Source: Rotaria socialis (lineage: Eukaryota; Rotifera; Eurotatoria; Philodinida; Philodinidae). From it: 64,000 bases of DNA. Position numbers and translations under genes: made by a program. Location: contig CAJNYU010000829.1 of assembly GCA_905331475.1 (NCBI GenBank), positions 1-64,000 of the forward strand. Reading direction: 5' to 3'. This document shows, in pieces, positions 1-10,022 of the stretch (positions are counted from its first letter, which is position 1; each line of letters starts with the position of its first letter). Under the pieces are notes generated by a model. It did no database searches. It worked only from the letters and a program-made list of their open reading frames with translations, and was not told the origin of the DNA.

Positions 1-141
1 GATCATTGGTTAGATCTACCCTTTAATAAACCCTTAAGGCGTATATAATAGTAGATCCTTGATTCAATCTAACTTTTAATAAACCCTTATGGTGTATATA
101 ATGATAGATCCTTGGTTCGATCTACCCTTTAATAAACCCTT
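1..141. repeat. 53-bp tandem repeat, about 2.7 copies, cut by window edge
   Basis: Two full units (1-53 and 54-106) and a partial third (from 107) align without gaps. Each starts GATCMTTGRTT and carries the core TTTAATAAACCC followed by a GTATATAAT block. Related TTTAATAAACCCTT pieces recur at about 250-275, so the array decays into the flank. It starts at the window edge, so the true copy number is unknown. No coding potential seen. It could be a minisatellite or the end of a mobile element. Confidence 0.8.
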
Positions 142-702
142 TGGTTCGAAGCTTCTAGCTTTTAAAAACCCTTTGTATGGGCTTTGGAATGGGTTTTTTA
201 CAGGGTTTAGAACCATATTAATAAACGTTTCGAAGGGTTTCTTATACGTTGCATTTTAATAAACCCTTAAATCGTTCTTTATTCTACGCTTTTTTTTCAG
301 TGTAGTTGTATTTGCTATGATTCAGTAGGTAAACACTTTACCTTCCGATACTGTGCGTTGATCAAATTAGATGACTAAATATTAGCGATGATATAGTGAA
401 ATATTGTACTTCTTGGTATTTTCTGATACTTCCTGGCAGTTCCATGCAGTTCTTCCGACTTCTTGGTACTTTCGAAGTACGCTTTTTTTATTCTCGTCCG
501 ATTGAAAAGTGGTAATTGCCAATAATCTATTTAAAAATTGAATTGGAAAAATCCAAATAAAAACATAGTACCTTTTATAACTACTCTACACATATATTGA
601 TCGTTAAGTCACTCTCGAAAGCCACATATTCTTCATAGTATAGACATAGTTTAATTCAATACTATTAGATTTAAGCCTTTTCTTTTTATAAATCAGTAAT
701 AT
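142..702. other. Upstream spacer of the LOG-like gene
   Basis: AT-rich sequence without a convincing reading frame. The last ~40 bases before the ATG at 703 are pyrimidine-rich followed by TATAAATCAG. I cannot place a transcription start. No upstream exon with good splice signals was seen. Confidence 0.4.
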
Positions 703-3342
703 ATGGTCGTATCAAAACACGTCGATTTGGAAGTCTATCGTTTGTGTCTTAAAGAAGCGTCAGAGCTCTTTAACATGATCGTTGATGGATGTAAACCTAT
801 TCTACCACCTATACTGATTGACCAATTGACACGTATGGAGAAGGAAGGATTTTTACCAGAACAGACATTGCAATATTGCAATAGTACTTCTTTGCAAAAT
901 GTTGACAAGGCTACACTCAGAACAAAAGGAAAGACACATATCCATCCACTTCCTGTTAAGCTGATACATGCACGTAATGAAGTCTGTCGTATGCTTCATG
1001 AAACAGGTATATCATTGGAGAAAATATTCATACCTGGTGTTGATGATAGATTAAATCGTCGAAACCATCTTTGTCAACAGCCGTTAGCCGTGATCGTGTT
1101 GCCTGGAGATATAGTGACTGTCAAAACTGTGCTTGAGCTTTTGTTAACAACAATTACTCGCCAATTTAAATCAAGCCAACGAATAGTATGGGTGAACATA
1201 GATGGCTATTGGAATAATCTTTTCCAATATCTTGGTATTTTCACTTGTGATAATTATCTTGCAACGTTTGACGTGACTATAGTTTCTAGTCTAGAGAGTA
1301 TAGTTGGTCCTTTGTCAGAGTTTTGTAGATCTGAAGTATACATGCCTAAAGAAGTATGCGATACATTGGACATCAACGAAATTACATTATTTTTTAATAC
1401 AACTAGTCCTAACAAGATTCGTGATGTTAAACGTATTTGTAAAGGTCTCAATCTACCTATCAAGGTACTACCTATTGCTGTATTAACGGATGGACCAGTG
1501 AGAACTGCTGAAGAGCAAAGTGCTACTTACCAAGGTAATCTCGAAGAAAAACTTCATGCCAGTGCTAGTCGTCTCCATGAATTGGGCAGAGAGTTCATTC
1601 ATGCACGATTGAAGGATCTCAATATTGAAATCACAAAAGTGTATGTGTGTGCACATGATGAAGGTGTTTCACTGCCAGACCATATTCTTAATCATCAATG
1701 TTTTGATTGCCTTCGTCAAGAACGCACACCTATCAAACTAGGAGTCGAAACTAAATATGCACTTCATCAAATGCATGGCGCAAAAGAACTGAACTATGCC
1801 ATGAACAGGGTGTATGAAGAATATAAAACTCCACTTGAACATCGGGCTATTATTGAACAAGATACGGGTGTTTTTTATTCTGTAAATGATGCTTTGTATG
1901 ATCAAATACATGTGCCAGTTTATTTATATAATTGTACTAAATGTCGATTAAGTTTAGAAGCGCGTCCAAATACTATTACTCCTGAATATTATCATTATAC
2001 AATAGTTGAAGATAAAACACTTGCTGAATGGGCACGTGATGATCTTAAATCATTTGCTAAATTCAATGCTTTCGGCGGTATCATATCTACTTTTGCACAA
2101 ATAATAGGTTTAGAACCTAAACAAGAGTTTATCCAACAAAGTATTGAATTGAATGACCTGCTTATCGCACTTTTAACTACTGATATTACTGAAATACCTG
2201 AAGTAGTCAATGATCTATATAATTGTTTGGCAAAAACAAAGAAATTTATTCCTAGTATTGAAATTCTTCCTGATATTCCAATCGAATTTCAAGATAAAAT
2301 ATTTGCTAATTTTGATGCTTTTATCTTTGTACCAAGTTTGTCCATAAACAATGATCCAGTTGCACATTGGAAGAGTATTTTTGCTTTTTATTCAATCTTG
2401 GTTGGTTTGGAACTCGAAGATCCTTTTCTTGTCAACAAACAAGTTATACTTTATGATCCAGAGAATACTAATTTTAAAGTCGAACGTGATTTTTACACAT
2501 GCCTGTATAATAATGGCATGTCATCTCAATTACCAGAAGACATGTTTTTTGTGGCTTCATCTCAAGATGAAATTATTGAATGTCTGCAATGTGTAAGCAA
2601 AGTATATACCCGACAGAAACTACCGATTTACGAACGAGAACAAGTAGATTTTCCAGATAAGCAGGGTAAATTCAATGTTGCACTGTATTTATCTGCTTCT
2701 TCTGAAAATTCTGAATATTTGGACTTTACACGACGAATAACTTCTCAACTGGTTCATGGAAATTTTGGTATCGTCTCTGGAGGAGCTGCACAAGGTCCTA
2801 TGGGAGCGATCCATGAAGCATTGACGCCATCAATTGTTGAAGAGCTGCATTGCAAAGGTATTCCCATTTCTAATATCGGAATCTATACTCGTGAAACAAA
2901 ATTACGTGAAGGTATTCCTCAAAATAAATTAACCTGGGCTCATCAAGCCTCAGATCTCTATTATCGTATGCAATTAATGGAACATCATTCAGATGTATTT
3001 ATGATTCTACCGGGTGGTAAAGGTATTATGCAAGAAATATCGAAGTTAATGATTGCGAAATTAAAAAATCATGAAACTGTAAAGAATAAACATATTGTAA
3101 TTTATAATTGGCAAATTAAATTAATGATTGAAGAAGAAAGTGGAAGAAAAATTTTGACTGGCTTTTACACACAATTGATAGACTTAATTCTCGCACAACA
3201 ACAACAACAGCAGCAACCGAGTTGGCTTCATGTCGTCACTAATGTTGAAGAGGCTATGGATATACTGGAAAAGCTTCGTATGGAAAATCACAAAAGAATC
3301 ACAAAATTATTTACCACTACTAGTAGTTTTCGAAATACCTAG
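703..3342 (+). CDS. Large intronless protein with LOG/SLOG Rossmann modules (nucleotide phosphoribohydrolase-like)
   Basis: 879 residues in one uninterrupted exon. Residues ~656-865 form a recognisable LOG-family domain: SGGAAQGPMG at 692-701 matches the nucleotide-binding loop and PGGKGIMQE at 770-778 matches PGGxGTxxE with the catalytic Glu at 778. The usual MHERK motif is reduced: Arg755 is kept, the following Lys is Met. LOG enzymes cleave the N-glycosidic bond of nucleoside monophosphates. Two further stretches look like degenerate copies of the same fold: ~95-215 (VLPGD around 132-136, then VNIDGYWNNL) and ~530-640 (FDAFIFVPS, LPEDMFFVA). Between them, ~225-475 weakly resembles Ham1/ITPase NTP pyrophosphatases (FFNTTSPNK near 229-237). 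A Gln run lies near the C-terminus. No signal peptide or membrane segment is evident, so it is probably cytosolic. Other large genes here are split by many short introns; a 2.6-kb single exon suggests horizontal or retro-origin. Domain call for the C-terminal part is firm, the rest tentative. Confidence 0.85.
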   Translation: MVVSKHVDLEVYRLCLKEASELFNMIVDGCKPILPPILIDQLTRMEKEGFLPEQTLQYCNSTSLQNVDKATLRTKGKTHIHPLPVKLIHARNEVCRMLHETGISLEKIFIPGVDDRLNRRNHLCQQPLAVIVLPGDIVTVKTVLELLLTTITRQFKSSQRIVWVNIDGYWNNLFQYLGIFTCDNYLATFDVTIVSSLESIVGPLSEFCRSEVYMPKEVCDTLDINEITLFFNTTSPNKIRDVKRICKGLNLPIKVLPIAVLTDGPVRTAEEQSATYQGNLEEKLHASASRLHELGREFIHARLKDLNIEITKVYVCAHDEGVSLPDHILNHQCFDCLRQERTPIKLGVETKYALHQMHGAKELNYAMNRVYEEYKTPLEHRAIIEQDTGVFYSVNDALYDQIHVPVYLYNCTKCRLSLEARPNTITPEYYHYTIVEDKTLAEWARDDLKSFAKFNAFGGIISTFAQIIGLEPKQEFIQQSIELNDLLIALLTTDITEIPEVVNDLYNCLAKTKKFIPSIEILPDIPIEFQDKIFANFDAFIFVPSLSINNDPVAHWKSIFAFYSILVGLELEDPFLVNKQVILYDPENTNFKVERDFYTCLYNNGMSSQLPEDMFFVASSQDEIIECLQCVSKVYTRQKLPIYEREQVDFPDKQGKFNVALYLSASSENSEYLDFTRRITSQLVHGNFGIVSGGAAQGPMGAIHEALTPSIVEELHCKGIPISNIGIYTRETKLREGIPQNKLTWAHQASDLYYRMQLMEHHSDVFMILPGGKGIMQEISKLMIAKLKNHETVKNKHIVIYNWQIKLMIEEESGRKILTGFYTQLIDLILAQQQQQQQPSWLHVVTNVEEAMDILEKLRMENHKRITKLFTTTSSFRNT

Positions 3343-5357
3343 AACAAGATTTAAAGATAGCTCTATCATTGGCCACTCAAAGCTACATTTGTAATTTCAT
3401 ATTCTTCACTGTATATACCTTCTAAACTATTTTCATGTGCTATTATTTCAGCAGTGGCAGAATTTATACCAAGCGAAAGTCGTGAATTCTGCTCATTTAT
3501 AAACTATGTTAATTTCTTTCTTTCCTGTGCCATTGTATACACACACTACCTTAGATCGAAAGCAGAATTCTAAGCAGAATTCTGAGTTTGTTATAAAGCT
3601 TTCCTGTATTTTATCTAAGGAACATTGGTGTTTGAACTGGAGTCAGCCGTTAAATATTCAGTTTTCGAAGAATATTTCAAATATAATTACAATCTGCTGA
3701 AGTACTTTATTATTAGTGTCAACCTTATCACTTTGTTTTATGCTACCCTTTTCATATGAATGTTTTCGAAGAATATTTTCTCATTCAAATTTCTATATCT
3801 GAATTCAAAAATGTTGATTTGTCGATTAATTGAGTTTTACAGAGAAATCAATACAGAAAAAAAGATTTTCAACACAACCCCATTGGGGCTAAAATGCGGA
3901 ACTCATGTATCATGGATTATTTAGATAAATACTAGCCTAATAGAGGATTTTCTTTTCTTTAATAGAACAAGTTTCATCATGTTTTTTCGGAATAAGATAG
4001 AAAAAACGTTTTAACAATTGGAAGTTATTGAATATGTTAACAGTGAATTGTAGTAGTATAGAGAAGATATGAAGATGATATAGCTATTGATATTGTTGAT
4101 AAAAAATGTTGAGAGATTTTAATTATTTTTTGATACGAGTTGGGTACTTGATATAATTTATAAAGATATATTTGACAAAATTTTTCGACTAAATGGAACA
4201 AGTGGACATTATACATATACTAAAGAGGATCGAAGCTGTTGTTTGTGTTTGGCTAATTTATTATCATAGATTATCAAAAACATTTATAAAATAAACTTTC
4301 GTTGATGAAATAATGATTAGCCTGAAATGATTGAATGTAACAATTATTCACAAGCAGCGCTCATCCTACGGATTCGCTGACCCTTTTCTGAAAGAATAAG
4401 AATGGTACTTCATTGTGAATTACAAAAGCAGTCTACGATGAACTTGTAGGAAGTTTGTTTCGGAAGATAGTTATGCAACAGAGTAACTAATTCAGTCGTG
4501 ATTTATTGCCGTATTCAACAAGTAACGCGACCTTAGTGTCGCTAACCCTCTACTAAAAGGATATGAGTATTTAAAAAGCAAAAACGCTTACGTGCGACAC
4601 TTCAGATACTTCCCTGGCCAAACAATACGGTTTGTATACGGCCATGAATCGTTAAATACCGCCTCTATCTGATGACCGTATTCAATCACCCGGATTATAG
4701 CGTGGTAATAATTGTAACGGAAAAAATGACTGATAGCTAAGCTTCGATAGAAAACCTACTTGTAAGTATCATCAAGCAATATTTTGTTGAGTGCTATTTA
4801 TGGATACAAAATGACTAGAGTGAAATTAGATGCGTCGAAACTAATGAAGCTAGAACAATGTTCAGAAAATTTTCAATAAGCTCAATATAAAACAAAGAAA
4901 AACAGCCATCCAGAAGAGATATCATCGAAATTCTTAGTTTCAGTGAACCTGTAAATCAAACTAGTGTAGACACTATAGAAACCTAACAGGAATCCACACT
5001 CATAGATTACAGATCTAATCAAATCCTGTTTTTTTATTTCGATTTCCGTTCGGTTTATCTACATTTTGTGCTCAATTCCGTTTGAGTTCATTTCGGTTCG
5101 GTTCGTTCTCGCTCCGTGATACAAATATATGCATCCCAGTATGTATGTTCAAAGATAAGAGACTCTGACACTTACTTGATTCAATTCAAACCCCACTCTC
5201 AATTCAAAAAACAACTAAACTTATTAATACTTTTACGATAAATATAAATTTCAGATATTTTAAGCGAGCTAGGCAAAGTGTTTCACGGTGTTGCTGCGGA
5301 AAAGCTAGTAGATTCACACCATTTTCGATAATCGTTGCAACTTTTCTAATCTGGAGG

Positions 5358-5463
5358 ACCCAGGTCGACTGATCCGATATCGGATCCGATAAAATCGTAT
5401 TGGATTCCAGTCGGATCGGATGGGTTCCGATAGGTGTCTACTGTCGGATTGCTTGACCTGGGT
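5358..5463. repeat. GC-rich foldback element, ~106 bp
   Basis: Ends are a perfect 9-bp inverted repeat, ACCCAGGTC (5358-5366) and GACCTGGGT (5455-5463). The interior is built from repeated GATCCGAT/ATCGGATC words. Its base composition stands out from the AT-rich flank. No target-site duplication is apparent. It may be a miniature inverted-repeat element. Confidence 0.55.
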
Positions 5464-5522
5464 ATTTGTAAATATTCTGAAAGTTGTCAAACAGTGTGGC
5501 CTTAATTAAAATGGCTTTTCTG

Positions 5523-5586
5523 ATTGAGACGGCTAGTCGTTCGTTGGCACCCCTTGGGGGTGCCACTCACGGCTAACCGCCTCAAT
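5523..5586. repeat. Nested hairpin, 64 bp
   Basis: Outer arms ATTGAG (5523-5528) and CTCAAT (5581-5586) extend inward imperfectly as GACGGCTAG against CTAACCGCC. A second perfect stem lies inside: GGCACCCC (5546-5553) with GGGGTGCC (5557-5564). It is only 60 bp from the preceding foldback, so both may belong to one insertion. Confidence 0.5.
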
Positions 5587-7001
5587 TATTAATGTGCTTC
5601 GTTCTTGTGATTGTGATGTCCCATTCAAATGTTGCATCATTCAATGTTCACTTTATTAAAATTTGTAAGATTAAACCAAAAAGAATTTTCAAATCCACGC
5701 GCATTCACAATTACGTGTAAAACTTTCATAATGAACTATAATAGTATTTAATTTTCATACTATCACGAGCTTGGTACGCTTTAATGATTAATTTTAAAAA
5801 TGCTAATTTTGTTTTTGTTATTAAAATAGTTCTGTTTATATTTGATTCGTAATAATATGTTGTTCTCATAGCGCTCTACTGAATTCGAGACACTTCAGCA
5901 AAATAAAGACGAAGAAAAAAATGTGACGAGTATCGATTTGATCTCGATCCAGGGCTATCTCTTTCGTGTTGCCACGTAAAGATAGCCAGTAAGTAGTTGC
6001 TTTAGTCTCAATACAATGATTAGACCGAGATCGCGGCTCATCGATTCTTTCTCTATATGTGTTGCTATATATGTTGTGTTTTGTTTGAGATTGTGCAAGG
6101 TTATTGCGTAATTTCGTTCCGATGTTGTTTTATTTTTAAAAAGAAAAGAAGAGTTACCTTTAGTAAACAAGTAACTGCTCTTGAGTGCATTACGATTAAA
6201 TAATTAGAATATTTTATTGTTTTTAACAATAATAACGATAATTTTTTTCTCGCTTTTTAATCGAAATTTTTCCATTTTAATTTATTTTCATTTGATCTCA
6301 ATTCTCTTTATTCTTTGTATCCCTATGAAAATTTTATCTATTCGTTCACTTAAATACACTTATTTATGTCAACGTTTTTATTTAACAACTCAGAGGATCA
6401 GACACGTTCGTATAGAGAGCGCGAACGATTGTTTCCAGCCACATACAAAGCCCATAATCCTTGGCCTGGGTACATAATATTTATGTACTGTTTCTTAGCG
6501 GTGATTGTATTTATTAATTATTACAGCAGCTATATCTCTTCTTTTTTGACGTTACATCCTAGTTCAAATGTTACTGTAAGAGTCAAATCAGAAGATCTGG
6601 AATGCCTGGTTCTGACATGCGTATGAGTGTCGAAAGTTCTATGATCATTTCTGATTCTATGCTCTATATATTGCTTGTCAAGTGTTTCATTGTTCGCAGT
6701 AAGCATTAAATGAATATAAATTATTTTATCTTCAATTCATTCATAAATTGTTTACAGTTGTAGGAAACGATGCGTTATCGAAAATACACTCAACTTGAAT
6801 TTAAAAAGTTGATAAAAATAATTCATTTTATTCATAAGAAGAACTTTCGGTCATTCTTTCGTTTCTAAGAATTATGAATTTAGTCGAATTCGAAATTAAA
6901 ATGCTGTCAAAAATAAATTTTTTAATTAAATTTTCTAGGAAAAACTTTCTAGTAAATCAAGGTCATCATTTTGGTTAGCTATGCAACAATTCTTCGCAGC
7001 T

Positions 7002-7074
7002 GCCCGGCTAGCTCAGTCGGTAGAGCGTGAGACTCTTAATCTCAATGTCGTGGGTTCGAGCCCCACGTTGGGCG
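7002..7074 (+). tRNA. tRNA-Lys (anticodon CTT)
   Basis: The 73-nt sequence folds as a complete cloverleaf. The acceptor stem pairs GCCCGGC with GTTGGGC (two G-U pairs), discriminator G. The anticodon stem TGAGA/TCTCA encloses the loop CTCTTAA, giving anticodon CTT (Lys, codon AAG). The T arm GTGGG-TTCGAGC-CCCAC contains a consensus B box, and TAGCTCAGTCGG near 7009-7020 is a good A box. There is no intron and no encoded CCA. A T run at about 7077-7081 fits an RNA polymerase III terminator. It looks functional. Confidence 0.95.
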
Positions 7075-7641
7075 TTGTTTTTACATCTTTATTCTTTAGA
7101 TTGTTTTGATACAAAATATTTCTTTTCTATCATTATAATTATTTTTCTTCCTCTTGAATGAAAAAAGCTGCATGCGTGGCAATAAACTCAATCTGGCGTC
7201 TGATAAAGTCCTTCAGAATAAAACATGTTTTCTTTGGAATGACTCATATTTCATTCGAGTCTCTTATAATAAAGCACCTGTTTAAATGTTTCTTGAAAGA
7301 GGAATTTCATCCTTGTACTGTATTCATTAGCATCGTGCTGCTTGTAGAATTTTAACTACTAACTCGATAAATACAAAAAATTAGGATTATTTTGCAATGT
7401 TCAGTTACGAGAAATAGAAAAAACAACAAGTTTTAAAATGTTGTCGATAAATTGTAAATTATATTTTAATTTTTCAAAAACATAATCTTAAATTTTTGAG
7501 AGATTTATTGTTAATTAGTTGTAATTATCAGCAGACTCCTCCGTTACTAAATATCATGTAGGAATAAGCGCATTCTACGTATTTTAGTTTTATATCAGAT
7601 GATTTCATTGATATCATTAACGAATTCTTCACATAGAGGAG

Positions 7642-8564
7642 GGGGTGGTCCCTTTTCGTCCTCATTTTTTTTACGGACATCGGTCGGAGAAGTCCATTCC
7701 GAACTTCAGTTTCCGGATGTTCGGAATGAAAACGCCGGAAGGTCGGAATGAAAAAGACCGGGTGTTCGGAATGAAAGTCGTCTAGATGTTCGGAACGGAA
7801 AATACAGGATGTTCGGAACATAAAGTGACAGATGTTCGGAATAAAAAATGACCGACGTTCGGAACGAAAACCTACAGGATGTTCGGAACATAAACTAACA
7901 GATGTTCGAAACAAAAAATGACCGATGTTCGGAACGAAAAAATACTGAATGCTGGTAATGAATTTTGGTGTATGTTTTATAGTGGGAATGAGTAGTAAAA
8001 CTATAAACTTCTCTGTTTTATAGAGGGTAGGTGCTGGTAACAAAAAATTTACTAATAATTCTCATAAATGTTCAGCCAGCAGTTCATTAAGTGAAAGAAA
8101 AAGTAGACGAAACAGATGATGCCAATATTAAACAAATTCCAAAAAAGAAAAAAACAAGACATGCTGCAAAAAAACATTAGACATAAAATTTATTCCTTAC
8201 AAAAGTTATTTATTCTCTCACTTGTATAAACTTTTGTTGTCTTATGCTTTTTTTTGTGAAAGACTATACTAGGAAATAAAAGAAAATAAACTATGTTATA
8301 AAAAAATTATTTTCTCTTCCGAACATCCTGTATTTTTTCGTTCCGAACATCGGTCATTTTTTGTTTCGAACATCTGTCATTTTATGTTCCGAACATCCTG
8401 TATTTTCCGTTCCGAACATCTAGACGACTTTCATTCCGAACACCCGGTCTTTTTCATTCCGACCTTCCGGCGTTTTCATTCCGAACATCCGGAAACTGAA
8501 GTTCGGAATGGACTTCTCCGACCGATGTCCGTAAAAAAAAATGAGGACGAAAAGGGACCACCCC
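7642..8564. mobile_element. Foldback transposon with arms made of ~23-bp repeats
   Basis: The left arm (7642 to ~7955) starts GGGGTGGTCCCTTTTCGTCC and the right arm (~8322-8564) is its near-perfect reverse complement. After a ~65-bp unique tip, each arm is a ladder of ~23-bp units with the core GATGTTCGGAAC. I count ten units on the left and eight on the right; the length difference (~71 bp) equals about three units, so the arms have expanded or contracted since insertion. The ~365-bp middle has no reading frame, making the element non-autonomous. Frames through the arms are open only because the repeat has no stop. No target-site duplication could be identified. The superfamily is unknown; subterminal repeats of this kind usually bind a transposase. 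Confidence 0.8.
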
Positions 8565-10022
8565 AAAAATACTCAATGTTTATATGTTGATCACTGCCAT
8601 GCATATCCTTCTGTAAAAAAATCTAGTTGCTACATCCAAAATACGAGCTCAATAATTGTATAGTAAGTTAGAAACTGTACAAGCGCTCAGAAGTTGTCTT
8701 GAAGAATGTGAGTAAACAATTAACAGCCCACTTTGTAAAGAATCAAATTCTGCATTGAATGGTATATTACTCTGCATTTTCGTTTTAAGTTTCTTGGTTA
8801 GAAAATTGAAAATACAATTTATAGAAACTTTAAAACTTAATTTTCGATGCCAAAACCCAATTTTTTTAACAAAAAAAGTCCAAATTCACAACCAGTGTAA
8901 AAAAATTGTACCAGAAAATACGCTGAGATCTGTTTATATCGAAACAAAACATTCTTAAAACTGGATCAGCGAAGTAGCGGGTTACGTGGACAAGCCGATC
9001 TACTAATGGATCATCAGTGATGATGCAATATCATCATATACACTTTTTCAATTAGCGCTAATTTATTATTTGCTGATCATTTATCTATTTGCTGAACTAT
9101 TTTTCAAATAAAAAAGATTACTTAAACTTGAATTTAAATATGAAAAAAAATCTTCTTAATTAGCAGGGCAGGGCAAGGCAGAGCAATAAAATTGGTCCTG
9201 TGGACACCTCTGCAAGAAATCATGTTTGATTGCTCTTATTTGATCATTAGATTTTTAAAGCTAGATTCAATCATGAAGACAATAGTTATTTGTTGTTGTA
9301 ACATTCCATCAGCACATTTGAGCGTATGCATTATGTTGAATTGATATTTTGTTATTTTTATAACTACCTTAGAAGGAGCCAATCCAAAAGGATCTATACA
9401 AATTCAGATGAAAATAATAATAACAATCTATTTCAAACAGATGGTTTCCGGACAGTGACTGTCGTAATATTAGTAGCTGATGTTGAAAATGAAGGGCAAA
9501 GTATCGTTGGAAATAGATTGAGATTAAAACATAAACAAAAAAAGATATTGCGGCGAAACAGCAGACTGCAAGCACAGATCCTTAAAATTTTAAAAGGATA
9601 CATCTGAACATCTATCATCGAATTTTAAATACAAATTAAAAAAGTTATATAGACTAAAGGAAAGACCATCAGTGATTGTCAAAATAAATCCGTGCAGTAA
9701 ATATCAAGAGTAGAATTATTGGTTCTTTTCACAATAAAGCAAACGTATTTTGAACGGCATGATTTTCAACAAACAAGAAATGTTTGATCAATTATGAAAT
9801 CGTTCATTTTCAACGATTTAGTAAAAAGGAAGTATTAACAACCATTTTTCAATGATGAGTCAGAAAGATAACGATATTCTGCGTGTAGATGGGTGATGTA
9901 CCCAAAAGAAAACTTGGACACACCATCCAGAGAGTTTTGTTTAATAAAATAACCTCGTTGCAAAAAAACAATAGTTTATATTCATTTTTATTTTGATTAT
10001 CATTTAATAAGAGTTTTGTTGT
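8565..10022. other. Spacer downstream of the sodium channel gene
   Basis: No supported gene. An open stretch at 9326-9607 lacks a recognisable domain and splice context. The part nearest 10022 should contain the 3' untranslated region of the minus-strand sodium channel gene; several AATAAA-like words on that strand are possible polyadenylation signals, but none is decisive. Confidence 0.4.

Larger units (their letters stand above)
3343..7001. other. Gene-poor spacer
   Basis: 3.7 kb of AT-rich DNA without a supported protein gene. It contains two GC-richer foldbacks (5358-5463, 5523-5586). A short open stretch at 6366-6626 could encode one hydrophobic segment, but it lacks splice context or recognisable similarity, and I do not call it a gene. 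Confidence 0.5.

Noticed and set aside
6217-6626. Small membrane protein in overlapping frames
   Set aside because: No recognisable similarity, AT-driven hydrophobic codons, and no splice or start context; kept only as a remark in the spacer entry.
7528-8043. 171-codon open frame on the minus strand with repeated FRTS/SEHP text
   Set aside because: It coincides with the 23-bp repeat ladder of the foldback element; the repeated protein text is a by-product of the DNA repeat.
9326-9607. 93-codon open frame with Asn run
   Set aside because: No domain, no splice context; overlapping minus-strand frames are equally open, as expected for this composition.
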